From positions 59,195,158 through 59,259,157 of the forward strand of contig NC_085049.1 in the NCBI RefSeq assembly GCF_963662255.1: DNA of 64,000 nt. The letters run 5' to 3'. The stretch is from Cinclus cinclus. Its lineage: Eukaryota; Chordata; Aves; Passeriformes; Cinclidae. Shown piece by piece: positions 1-27,291 of this stretch. A program made the translations under genes and the position numbers. Below the pieces are notes generated by a model, which saw only the letters and a program-made list of their open reading frames with translations, ran no database searches and was not told where the DNA came from. Every line of letters starts with the position of its first letter. Position 1 is the stretch's first letter.

Positions 1-3000
1 ACAATGAAGCTTGTATTTAAAAAGGGGTTGGTGGCAAGCCTTCAGCAAGATGGTGGAAAGTTTGTGGCAGGCTTAAGGAAAGCAGTCCTGTGCTTTGGTA
101 TTTGCCCTTGGCTAAACCTCTTACTGCTCACCCCAGCATGGTACAGACTAGCTCTGCACCAAGCCTACAGTTGCCTTGGTGCATTGTGGAGGGACTGCTC
201 CTGACCTCAAGGAGAGAAGAGAAGAAAGCAAAAAACCCCATGTGTTCAATGTCAGGACAGAAGCCTGGGATTGTTTAGATTTGTGCTCTCTACAGTAAGC
301 TTTCCCCTTCCCTTCCTGCCACCAAGCAAAGCCCAGTTTTGTTATCAGCCTTGGGGGACTTCTCAGGATGGAGCATAAATAAAATTCCTTCTAACCACAT
401 ACAGGCTAGTGAAGTGAAAAGTGTGCCCAGCCTTCTAAACTTACAGGCTTTTAGTGCAAACAGCTTTCACTTGTGCCACTGAGTTAGCACACAAACCGCG
501 GTTAGAATTTGCCCTGACCTGCATCAAAACATCTGAAGTGGGGAAGTCCTGGGACCTTGCAGAGCACACTACAGATCTTCAACTGTTAACATAAAGACTT
601 GCTTGAAAGACGCCATGATACATTCTATGTGACAGCATAGCTGCTCTGTTCCTCTTTGTAGGTGCTGACTGAGCCAAGTGCAATTTTTGAGGTGGTGTGG
701 ATGATCAATAGTCTTAAATTTGTATGCAATTTCTTTTCCTGACATCCCTCCACTCCTGCTTTCCCTGGTTCTACTGTAGAAGCAGAACCCACCATTTGGG
801 GAACTACTATGGCTGTTTCAAGTAGTGGGAAGATTTCAGGGTGACAACAAAATTAGGGTGTCATCTGTGTCTCTCTTGCCATTCAGTTGAGTCCAAGTTA
901 GAGTAGGTTGCTTCACTCCTATTTATTAGACTCTTGGATCACCAATAAGAATTCACACCCGAAGTTCTAGCAATCCAGTCAGATACTGATTGTCCAGTTA
1001 CAATGATGCTAATGGTTAGACTCAAATAATGTGTAGATCAGTGATGTAAACTTTCTTAATGTCTGACCTTCCACAGTCCCAGCTCTCTCAGCCTCTCCCC
1101 ATTTGACAGAGGGTCCAGTCTTTTTCATTACTGTGCTGCCCATTTGCTGGATTCACTATGTTCGTGTCTCTCTCGTACTCGGTAGCCCAAACACCAGATA
1201 ATTGCACAAAACCCAAGACAGTGTTGGTAGCAGTCACCTGGTCGTTAGACAACTGTTGTAACAGCAAAAGAAGCTACAGCAGCTCCTGGCAGGCCAAGAC
1301 AAGCCCAGGCAAAGCCTGACAGAGCCCTACATAACACAGAGCTTGTGACCTCTTACTGGAAGTGGCAGCACCATTATAAGGCTGAGGTAGATGATGTGAC
1401 AGTGACAGCTATTCCAGCTTCTGTTTCATTTTTCCAGTGCTTTTTCCAGTGTATGATGCACAGTTGCTCTGCAAGAAACTCCACCTCCTGTTTCCAAGAT
1501 GGTCTTTTTGCTGTTTCCAGTTTCAGCCAATCTCAAGGATTCCAGCTGATCCTCTGGACAGTCTGAAGCAGGTCCTGTAAGTGAACAACAGCAGCAGTCA
1601 GAAGAGTCTGCTCCTAATGACCAGTTCTACCCAAGTGTGTGATGAGGCTTTCTACCCTAAATGCAAGCTTTTATTTGAAGACCAGCCACAGGATGCTGTC
1701 TGGGTAATGTTTATTTTTACAAACCCTCTCAGCAGCTGCCTTCCTACAACACTGGGGTATCTGCCAGTTTGCCCAAGGAGCCATTTCTTCCCTCAGCTTG
1801 ACAAAGCAGACTGTGTGCCATAGATCCCTGCCTGAGACACATCCTAGCCTGGCCTCTAAAAGTGTAAAAGCACAACATGCTCTATCTACAGGGTTTGCTG
1901 CAGCATTTGTGCTTGCATAATGGCTGGAGAACTAATGAGCTGCTCTGTCAGCCCAGCAGGTGTGGCACGTACATCAGCATTTGCCTGTGATCTGGCATTT
2001 TGTTTAGAAGTGTTTTGATGGTTTGCTCAAGTTGCCTCAGTTGCACTCCCTTAGAACAGTGTTGGTTTCAACTCTCCTGCAGGGCATATTGGATGTGTTT
2101 GGAAGGGAAACCTGTTCCATGACTGGTGGTGTGGGTAGCTGATGGACAATCAGCCATGGTTCTGGTCTACTCTCCCTGTTAAGGAAGTGTGGTGGATTTG
2201 GGGAGAGTGGAGAAATTACTGTTGGCACCATCTCAGTCCTCTTTAAAGCCCTTCTTAGCTCATGGTGAAGTTGGTACAGCTCAGACTGTGGTTTTCCCCA
2301 GGTATGCTGGGTGGTGGCAGGCTCTGGCATATGATGGGAGCACAGAGGTATGTGGGATGCAACCACAAGCACTGACAGTGGCTATTTTGCTTCTCCTCAT
2401 GCCCCTGAAGTCACCAGGGCAATAGCAGGATTTGAAAGGTCATTACCAGAAGAAAGCTCTTTGCCAGCCCTGCTACTTTGGCTGAAACTGCAGAGCTTTT
2501 GTTGCCCTGAAAAGCAAGGAGTCTTTAATTTTGTTTCCTCTTCACTTTTGTTTTTCATTGTCTCAGTTGTCCCACACCAGTGTGGCACTGAAATGAGCTC
2601 CCAGTACAATGTCATGGTCACCAAAGTTTTGGGAGCCATACAATGGATGTATCAACAGCAGCAGGTCTGCTGATGGAAAGGCAGAGCAGCCTGAGGCATG
2701 ACCTGGGTCTACCACCACCCATACTGCCAGGGCTTGGAATCACATTCACAGCCTGAGTTACAGCCAGTCAAGAGTTTTAAAAAAAAGGACCTCAGGTGCT
2801 CTTCTATTTGCCTGCTGTTATCTCAGTTCAAGCTTGTATTAAAGGATTTCAAGCCTTTTTCTTCTGTCAGGTAGGCCCAATTCTCCCATGTCACCACAAA
2901 CAGTGAGAGAGAGCCCTTAACTGGGACCCAGGAAAATACATATAAAGGGAACCTTGTGGAATAAACTGCATATTATGTGTCAGGCCTTGTGGATGGTGTA

Positions 3001-5987
3001 ACCTGCTATTACCTGGACTTACTGGTCCAGGCTGTCCTTTCTGCTGGGGAAGGTAACCTGGCAGGACATAGTGGTGGCCCCGTCTTCCTTGAAAAGCTTG
3101 CAGAGAGGCAACGCAGCTCAGCTTGAAAAAGCCAGATTTTTGGGGATCTGACTTGGGATGGGATAAATGCTTCGAACTGAGATTTATCTCCTAGGAAGTT
3201 AACTCTTCCCGCTCCTTGTCAGGATAGCCTTGGAACTGGGTGTAGTTGCTTTATGGGGTTTTGTTTTGGTTTGAGGTTTTTGTTTGTTTGTTTGAGTTTT
3301 TTAAATCTGGACAAAAATATTTACTGTTTCATTATTATTTGTATGTAGAGTTGTGTTGACATATATTGACAGATCTAATGTGGTAGTAAAGTAGCAAGGA
3401 AGGACAGGCTAGCTTAGTATTTGTGCCCTTAACTGGGTTGCCTGTTGGGTCTGGGGTTGGATTATTTGTTCACTATACAAACTGTTCAATTATATGTCTA
3501 TTCTACAGTGTAACTTAGTGACAAGTGGCTGTAAGTGCAGAATAACATCAGTGTAACATTAAGGATGATCTGAAGAGGGTTTTCTGAAAGCTCCTCAGCC
3601 CACGGGAGAGATCTAGAAAACAGCAACTGCTCAAATCTCCCACCTGAAAGTAGGCTGTTGCCTGTTCTTACATAGTGCAGGACATGCCTCTCCACAGCTA
3701 CCTTGGTAAAATTAGTCTGCCAAAGGTAAAGCAGAATATGTTTTTTTCTATTACTCCTTCTGTTTGCTTGTTGGTTTTCCAAGTTCATCTACCCTATTTT
3801 CCTTTTTCAAAGACAGTACCGTGAATGTATAGCCGAGGCTTACATGTCTATAAATACTTCTTCAAAACGTTTCCCTTCCCAGTCCTCATGACAGAAATTA
3901 AACCCTTCAATGTCTTTTGGTTTTTCACAGTGTCAGCTAGGAGAAGCCTTTCAAAAGCCATGTGCCACTTCCCACTGCACACAAGAACTTGGAAGTCCTG
4001 TAACTGAATGTCTGCCACTTAGTGCTGGAAGTGAAAAAAGCCCCATGGAGCACTAGGATTCTCGTGAGCTCCTTGAAATAACCAAGTAGAAAACTGAAAA
4101 GGGAGGCTCTGGAGAAGCAGCAGATGAATTTATGAAGCCTGGGGACCTGGAACATGAGCTCTGCTTCCCAGAGCATGGGTTAGAGAATAGCACCACTAGA
4201 TAAGCACAACGAGCCAGTGAGACAAGGCTCCTCAAAAAAGTTGTGGTAATGAGGGACAGAGCAGATGCTGAAGTATAAAAGCTGTACACCTTGGAGCTGA
4301 GTGCCTGAGGAAGCAGCCTGGCCCCCTGTCCTGCAGCAATAATCCCTCCCATTGCAGCTGGGACTCCCTCTGCCATTGCACCTAACAGCAGGCCTTCCAT
4401 AATGATCTTTTCTAAAACTTTTATTGCAGATGATATCAAAACACAGACCAAGCCCAGAACAGCAGTAGGGAAGGAGATGGGAAAAGTGAAGTCTAGTCTA
4501 AGTGTTGGGGTTTAGTTACCTGAGATTTTGAGTGCTCTTCTCTCCAAAAAGAAAGGAGTTGGCTTTACAGAACTATTATGGTTATTGTTACATAACAGAG
4601 TTTTTATTATTGAAAACAATATAAGTATTCCTCAATCACATTGAACCTAATTCAGGTTAAAATTAATTAATTTAAATACTATTATTTATTGAAAAAGTTT
4701 ATTTAGAACTGCAGTGAAAAATGAACAACCGTGGTGTGGGGACTACCTTTAAGCTTGTTCTCTGTCAGCATAGAACTGGTTTTTATTTAAGCCTTCAAGA
4801 AGCCTTGAGCCAACCTGTGTGTGACCTAAGGGAGCAGTGCTGCTTGTTCCACTCTGGGAAGGGAGCAGGGGATGCACACCAGTTATAGCTCACAATGTGT
4901 TCCATGAAAGATTATCACAGTAGAAAGACTTAATGAGCCTTAATTTTGCATTGTGTCTTTTCTGGAAACAGCTTTGCTATCTTTCATGCCGTGCAATGTC
5001 TAGCAGTATTTACAAGGGTATAACAGTTACTATGATTTATTTCATTATTAACTATATTATCTTAAAACAGTTTTCTATTTTTAATATTGCTGGAGGATTG
5101 TTTAAAAACCTGAATGTGGAGGATCCCTGATGCTATAGAAATTTGCTGATCAAGTTGCAGACTGGCTTTGCCAGCCCCCCGCCACTGTCCCTCTGTAATT
5201 GGGTGGTGACCACTATGCCAATTCTCAGTGTGTTTCACAAGAATAGTGACACTCCTCATGTTAGAGCCTTTGGACTGTCTGCAAGAGCAATCCATATATA
5301 AGGTAAGCCTTTGCAACAAACCTTTTCCATGCTGTTTTACTCCCACCTGCAGCTAAAACTGTACTGAGTTGTGCACAGGTTATTTGTTCAGCCACTCACT
5401 ACAAAGCCTACTGATGCCTGGAAAGGCTGACCTGGAATAGAGACTAGATAGAAGAAAAGGAATAAAACAGGTATTTATTGAAAGGATACACTTTGGGCAG
5501 TGCAAGAGCCTGCCTGGGGCTATACCCAAATCAAATCCAAGATGGATCCTGGTCATGAGTCTTTACACTTTTGTAAGTTTTAGTTCATCTACATATTGGG
5601 ATCAATTATCCAACCACAGCCCCAGGCTATGAAGTATCAGCCCCCTGCTTGCCCCCTTTCCCTCACTGTTGTTTCTGCTTTTTGGGTTAAGGGTATCCTT
5701 GATTCTGTAGCTGGGAAGGGATTGTTTTGTCTAACTACCCTGTGAAGAGAACTTACTAACACCTAAATATGAGTTTCAGAGTTACACACTAAGCAGCAGA
5801 GAATCTGAAAAATATAAAAGCTAAAACCCAAGGCATCATTTAATAAAGACTAGGAGTGTACAGTACAGCCTGTGGTTTTTTTTTCCCCTCCTACAACATC
5901 AACACAGTGACAGTGATAGCAAAATAAAAGGGATAAGGTGGAAAATAGAGCTGCCTTCAGGGACTTACCTTTACATAAGCTTCTTGA
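1..5987. other. Intergenic DNA upstream of L3MBTL2
   Basis: No exon with a recognisable protein and flanking splice sites. It holds one decayed CR1 piece (1063-1235) and a T-rich patch (about 3256-3303); the rest is unique-looking AT-moderate DNA. In mammals EP300 lies upstream of L3MBTL2, but its large terminal exon is not here, so the EP300 end, if conserved, is further left. Confidence 0.6.
1063..1235 (-). mobile_element. Degenerate CR1 LINE fragment, antisense
   Basis: The + strand reads CAGCTCTCTCAGCCTCTCCCC, then a GGGTCCAGTC block and TCGTGTCTCTCTCGTACTC, which parallel the reverse complement of avian CR1 near its 3' region. The copy is strongly decayed and its ends are approximate. 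Confidence 0.6.
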
Positions 5988-6377
5988 CAGGCTGAGGGAG
6001 CTGGGGCTGTTCAGCCTGGAGAAGAGAAGGCTCTGGAGAGACCTCACTGCAGCCTTCCAGTACCTGGAGGGGGATTATAAAAGGGAGGGGGATGGACTTG
6101 TTATATGAACACGTAGTGACAGAACAAGGGGCAGTGGTTTTAACTGAAAGGGGGCAGACTGAGATTAGATACAGGAAGAAATTCTTTCTGGTAAGGGTGG
6201 TGAGGCACTGGAACAGGTCGCCCAGATAAACTGTGGATGTCCCATCCCTGAGAGTGTTCAAGGCCAGGCTGGACGGCGGCCCGAGCAACCTGCTCTAGTG
6301 AAAAGTGACCCTGCTCTCCTCAGGGGGTTCGAGCTGGATGATCTTTAAGGTACCGTCCAATCCAAGCCATTCTAGGA
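5988..6377 (+). mobile_element. CR1 LINE 3' end, sense, next to the L3MBTL2 promoter
   Basis: Contains AGGCTGAGGGAGCTGGGG, TTCAGCCTGGAGAAGAGAAGG, GGTGGTGAGGCACTGGAAC and the 3' end TCCAATCCAAGCCATTCTAGG, the typical avian CR1 terminal 390 bp. The 5' part is truncated, as usual for CR1. It ends 264 bp before the L3MBTL2 ATG. Confidence 0.93.
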
Positions 6378-6489
6378 CCGAGCGGGCTCATTCCGAACTA
6401 CACGCAGGAAGGGAGGCGGGCAGGCCGCAGCGGGGCCTGGCCTGTTCCTGGGCGGGACCGCCGCCAGGCGCATTGACCGCCGTAAAAGA

Positions 6490-6514
6490 ACTACAGCTCC
6501 CGTCGTACCCCGCG
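6490..6514 (+). promoter_or_regulatory. ZNF143/THAP11 (SBS-type) binding motif
   Basis: Reads ACTACAGCTCCC then GTCGTACCCCGCG. It matches the known vertebrate promoter motif ACTACAnnTCCC followed by a degenerate CATGC-like block and GCG. It is 127-151 bp upstream of the ATG, the usual place. Identification is by eye. Confidence 0.6.
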
Positions 6515-6569
6515 GGCAGCGCGGTGGGAACAAGCTCCCCGGTGATTTGCTGTGCTCTCCACTGCTCTC

Positions 6570-6578
6570 ACCAATCAG
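6570..6578 (+). promoter_or_regulatory. CCAAT box (NF-Y type)
   Basis: ACCAATCAG matches the NF-Y consensus. It lies about 65-70 bp upstream of the ATG within the CpG island, a typical spacing for a TATA-less housekeeping promoter. Confidence 0.55.
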
Positions 6579-6640
6579 ACGCGCAGCTAACGGGGGGCGC
6601 TCTCCACGCGCATGAGGCGGGCTGGCGGCGTCAGGCAGCG

Positions 6641-23379
<16,739 letters not shown>

Positions 23380-23920
23380 TTTGGAGCATTCCCCAGCTGC
23401 CCACAGCAGCTTCACCTTGCGGCTCTTTAAGGAAGGTCTTGGCAAAGGGAAACAGAGGACCAAGCGGGCCTTCCTTTTTTAAAGCAGACCACCCTGCAGC
23501 ATCATAACTCTGCTTTCCTGGTGTGCAAGAAAATTTCCCCCAGGCTTGTAATATTAAGCCCTGGGAAACAGCAGAAAGACTGCTGGCACGCTGAGGAGCA
23601 TGACCAGGGTGGCTGCTGTGGTTATGCATGCCTGGTTTTGAAGGCACCTTTTGGAGCAGGAGCTCAAAACAGGGAAAGAGGCCCCTGGGGCACAAAAGGT
23701 TGGTTTGGGTTCTTGGCTGTGGCTGGAGGTGACAAGCTGCTGTCCAACGTGATGAGTACAGGATGTATCAGGAAAGGAGCTGCCCCCATAGGACATTGGT
23801 GCTGTGCTGTCTGGTCTAAGCACTGCAAACCCCAAGAAAATCAGGATGAGAAGACTGGAAAGAGGTGAAGAAGAAACAAAAAGAGATTATGATGCCTGCT
23901 GAAGAAGTGAGACCTTTTTT
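23380..23920 (+). other. L3MBTL2: L3MBTL2 3' UTR (unique part)
   Basis: Sequence after the TGA up to the CR1 tail. I see no AATAAA or ATTAAA in this stretch, so the poly(A) site may lie inside or beyond the antisense CR1 (ATTAAA at 24873-24878 is one candidate). The end of the transcript cannot be fixed from sequence. Confidence 0.6.
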
Positions 23921-25600
23921 CATAGAATCATAGAATGGTTTGGGTTGGAAGAGGACCTTAAAGATCTCAATATCCTCATCCAGTTTCAATACCCCTGCTG
24001 TGGGCAGGGACACCTTACACTAGACTAGGTTGCCCAGAGCCCCATCTGACCTGGCCTTGAACACTTCCAGGGATGAGGCATCCACAACTTCACTGGGCAA
24101 CCTGTTCTAGTGCCTCACCACCCTCACAGTAAAGAATTTTTTTTCCTAATACATAATCCAAAACTACTGTTTTTCAGTTTGAACCCATTCCTCCTTGTGC
24201 TGTCACTATATGCTCTTGTAAATGGTCTTGTCCCATGTTGCCTGTATGTTCCCTTCAGGTATCAGGAGACTGCAGTGAGGTTACCTTTAAGCTTTTTCTT
24301 TTCCAGGGTGAACAATCCCAATTCTCTCAGCATTTCCTCATGGGAGAGGTGCTCCATCCCTTTAATCATTTTGGTGGCCTCCTCTGGGCTTGTTCCAACA
24401 GGTCTTTATCCTTTTTGTGCAGAGGACCTCAGAGCTGGATGCAGCACTACACGTGGGGTCTCACCAGAGCAGAGGGGGAGAATCCCCTCCCTCACGCTGC
24501 TGGCCATACTGGGTTTGATGCTTTCACTCATCTATTGATACTTGATTGGCTTTTTGGGCTGAGAGTGCACAATGCTGGGACATGTCCAGCCTCTCATCCA
24601 CCTGTATCCCCAAGTCCTTGGCAGGACTGCCCTTGATCCCTTCATCCCCTAGCTTGTTTTGATAGGGGGGTTGTCCCAGCCCAGGTGCAGCACCTTGCAC
24701 CTGGTCTTGTTAAGCCTCATGAGATTTCCAGGTGTCCACTTTTCAGTCTGTTCAGATCCCTATGGCTGGCATCCCATTCTTCAGGTGAGTGAAGAGCACC
24801 ACTCAGCTTGGTGTTATCTGCAGATTTGCTGAGGGTGCACTTGATCTCTTCATCTGTGTCATTAATGAAGACATTAAATTAAACACTGGTCTCAGTACAG
24901 AACAGTGGTGAAGGACACCACTGCTCACTGATGCCCATTGGGACTCTGAGCTGTTGACCACTACCCTCTGAAGGCAACCATCCAACCAGTTCCTAATCCA
25001 CCAAACAGTCCACCCATGGAATCCAGCACTCCAGTTGTGGGGGGCTGTGTCAAAAGCTTTATAGAAGTCCACCTGGCTCAAGAAGTTATCCCCCATGCAT
25101 TGCAGGAGTCTCCTGGATTGCCTGCAGTTTGCCTTAGTACTTTCCCAGTACATAGGAAGGTGGCCAGAGTCCTTCCAACAGGACTGGAGCATGTGAGCAC
25201 AATGCCTCCTATAACTGGGGCAAGAAGGCTTTGTCAGTAGGCTCCCCTTGGTCAGACAGCTGTAGCAGACCCCAGCCACAAGGTTCCTTTTGTTGCCTCA
25301 GTGTCTGATTTTTACCTGGTCTTTCAACCTGCTCGTGGCTGTTCTTCAGAGACAGCTCTTCATACTCCATGCACCCCTTGATGTAGAGGACAATCCCTCT
25401 ACCTCTGCATCCTTTCTGTCTCTTCTGAACAGCTCATGGCTATTGGTAGTCACGCTCCAGTCACACCATTTGTCCCACCAACTTTCAGTAATGGCAGCAA
25501 GGTAATAACTTCGGCATGGTGGCTTCCATCCCTTCCTTGGGTTTGTTGCCCATGCTGCATGCATTGGTGTAAAGGTACCTTGGCCAGGCTGTTGGCTACA
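23921..25600 (-). mobile_element. CR1 LINE, antisense, internally deleted, between L3MBTL2 and CHADL
   Basis: Its 3' end is at 23921 (CATAGAATCATAGAATGG on the + strand, the reverse complement of the CR1 tail). Reading the minus strand: an endonuclease start ITESWWDK (25469-25492) with LFRRDR, then [16 protein letters not shown] (about 25070-25120), then directly [10 protein letters not shown] and RNWLDG (about 24980-25070), then the 3' region. The stretch between DNFLSQ and KAFDT is lacking. The open frames are broken, so it is inactive. Confidence 0.92.
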
Positions 25601-26110
25601 TCACCTTCCTAGAGGAATGCCCCTTAATTCCTTTGAGGCATTTCCCTGCTGGTATCCCTATCCTATCTTCTGTTTCCTCAGGACTCCCTGGCTCACCTCT
25701 CTAAGACTTCAAGTGTGCTCCCCTGTGTCTGCTACCTCTTCAAGTCCCCTGCAGAGAGACTTGCTGGCACCCTGTCCCTCTAACCTTCTCAAACCATCCC
25801 ACAGATTGCCAGGGTAGAACCTGAAATTGCCCCCCTCATAGCTGGTTTAATCAACCAATTGGATTACCCAAGGAGGAGTTTAGGAGGATTCACCACTACC
25901 ATAAACACCTTTAGTGGTAGCTCTTTGATGCTCACCTGGAGGAACAGTCAAGGAACACCTTTCACTGCACTGATTGGTGTGATCTACTCCCCAGAGGAAG
26001 CCATGGGGCTTTGGACCTCACCTGCACTGAATTCTTTAGTTTAAAGCCCGTCTCACCAAATTAGGCAGGCTGCTTCCAAGAAGTTTCTTACCCTTTATAA
26101 ACGGGTAGAT
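25601..26110 (-). mobile_element. Possible further CR1-derived sequence (ORF1/5' part)
   Basis: Directly continues the antisense CR1. TTTAGTTTAAAGCCCGTCTC near 26035 resembles antisense ORF1-region blocks of avian CR1 copies as I remember them. No frame is intact; a repeat-library match would decide. Confidence 0.3.
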
Positions 26111-27065
26111 TCCGTCCCACTAACATGTTACAATCATTAAAGCACACACTGCTGTCACAGAAGCCAAAACCTCCACGGCACCAGCCTCAAAAACATATGT
26201 TCATCTGCACTATGGGTCTGCTTTTGTCATTTCTTGCTTTTGAACCAAGAACTGCAGAGGACTTGGACCATGGTTTGAGTTTTTAATTATTTTAACAATT
26301 GTACTGGAAATTTGATCTACAGTCTGTACCCTAAAGCTCTGTGACCAACTTCAGGAGGAGGCCCAAGGCTTGCATGTTGCTTTCCAGGCCACCAAAATGC
26401 AGTTGGTCAAAACATATCCTTACCTGTAAATTTATCTGTTGAAGCCTTTTCAGTTTAAACGAAGTTCATAGGTCCCAACCTATGCAGTCATGTCAAATAG
26501 GTTGAGCACATTCCATCTCATGGCATCACTTAGGGATCACTGATCAAATTCTGCAGGAAATGAAAAGGCTTCCATGTGCAAATGTTTTAATTCTGAGGAA
26601 CTGCTGGGAATTAAGACAACATTTTGACTAATAATTTTTAAGCTTTCTAGCATAAGATTTGTGCCAGTGCAGAACCTTACTGGATGGTGCTGGTTGCAGT
26701 CCTACTCAGGGTTCTATGATTTTGGAAGCTGTGAAAGTGCTCTCAAAAACAAAACCAAATTTGTTGATAGCATCTTTTCCACATGGCTGGAGGAAGCTTT
26801 GGAAGGAAGAAGCAAGTATTTGGGTTTGTTATTTGCATCACCAAAGCATGCTGCAGACTCTATGGAATGTGCCTCTGTGTCCTGCAAAACCAAACCCCGC
26901 ATCTTTGGCAAATCAGCATTGTTTTGGTGGCACCAGGCTCTCCTTTGCACCTTGGGCAATATTCATGTTTCCATGGTGGGGACAAATCTATATAAACTGC
27001 TCTAGATGGATTGTAGGTATGGCCCTGTTGTGTCCAGCACTTGTCCTACACACTTTTAAGAAACC
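26111..27065. other. 3' flank of CHADL, no gene seen
   Basis: AT-rich, unique-looking DNA between the CR1 remains and the CHADL stop; part of it must be the CHADL 3' UTR. Confidence 0.6.
26586..26591 (-). terminator. Candidate poly(A) signal for CHADL (ATTAAA)
   Basis: Minus-strand ATTAAA about 475 nt after the CHADL stop. No AATAAA was noticed nearer on that strand. A variant hexamer in AT-rich DNA is weak evidence by itself. Confidence 0.3.
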
Positions 27066-27291
27066 CTAAGCTCTGCTCTTACTGAAGCCTCTGTCTGAAG
27101 ATTTTCCCGACCTCTTTTTCTTGCTGGATTTGCTTGCAGCCTTAGTCTTGTTGGGATTGGTTTCCCCAGCTTTGCCTTGTCCCCAGCCAGGACAAGTTTG
27201 GAAAGTGGTGAAAAGCTTCACCTTCAGCCCCTTGGCTTCTTCAGGGGACCCACAGGTGGCCCCTATGTGGAGGTTGAGTTTGTTGATCCAC
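27066..27291 (-). CDS. CHADL: CHADL coding exon 4 (LRRCT end, basic tail, stop)
   Basis: Acceptor TTTCCAG|GTGG completes Arg and continues WINKLNLHIGATCGSPEEAKG ... CPGWGQGK; the tail is Lys/Ser-rich (KSSKKKRSGKSS). Stop TAG at 27066-27068. Human has a similarly basic tail after CPGW. Confidence 0.93.

Noticed and set aside
1345..2673. Cluster of 70-110 codon frames left of L3MBTL2 as possible EP300 end
   Set aside because: None shows EP300-like sequence (no Gln-rich C-terminal domain), and the frames overlap on both strands like random ones.
24803..25564. Open frames resembling endonuclease and reverse transcriptase, as a possible host gene
   Set aside because: They belong to a decayed antisense CR1 LINE, with the CR1 tail at 23921; not a domesticated gene on this evidence.
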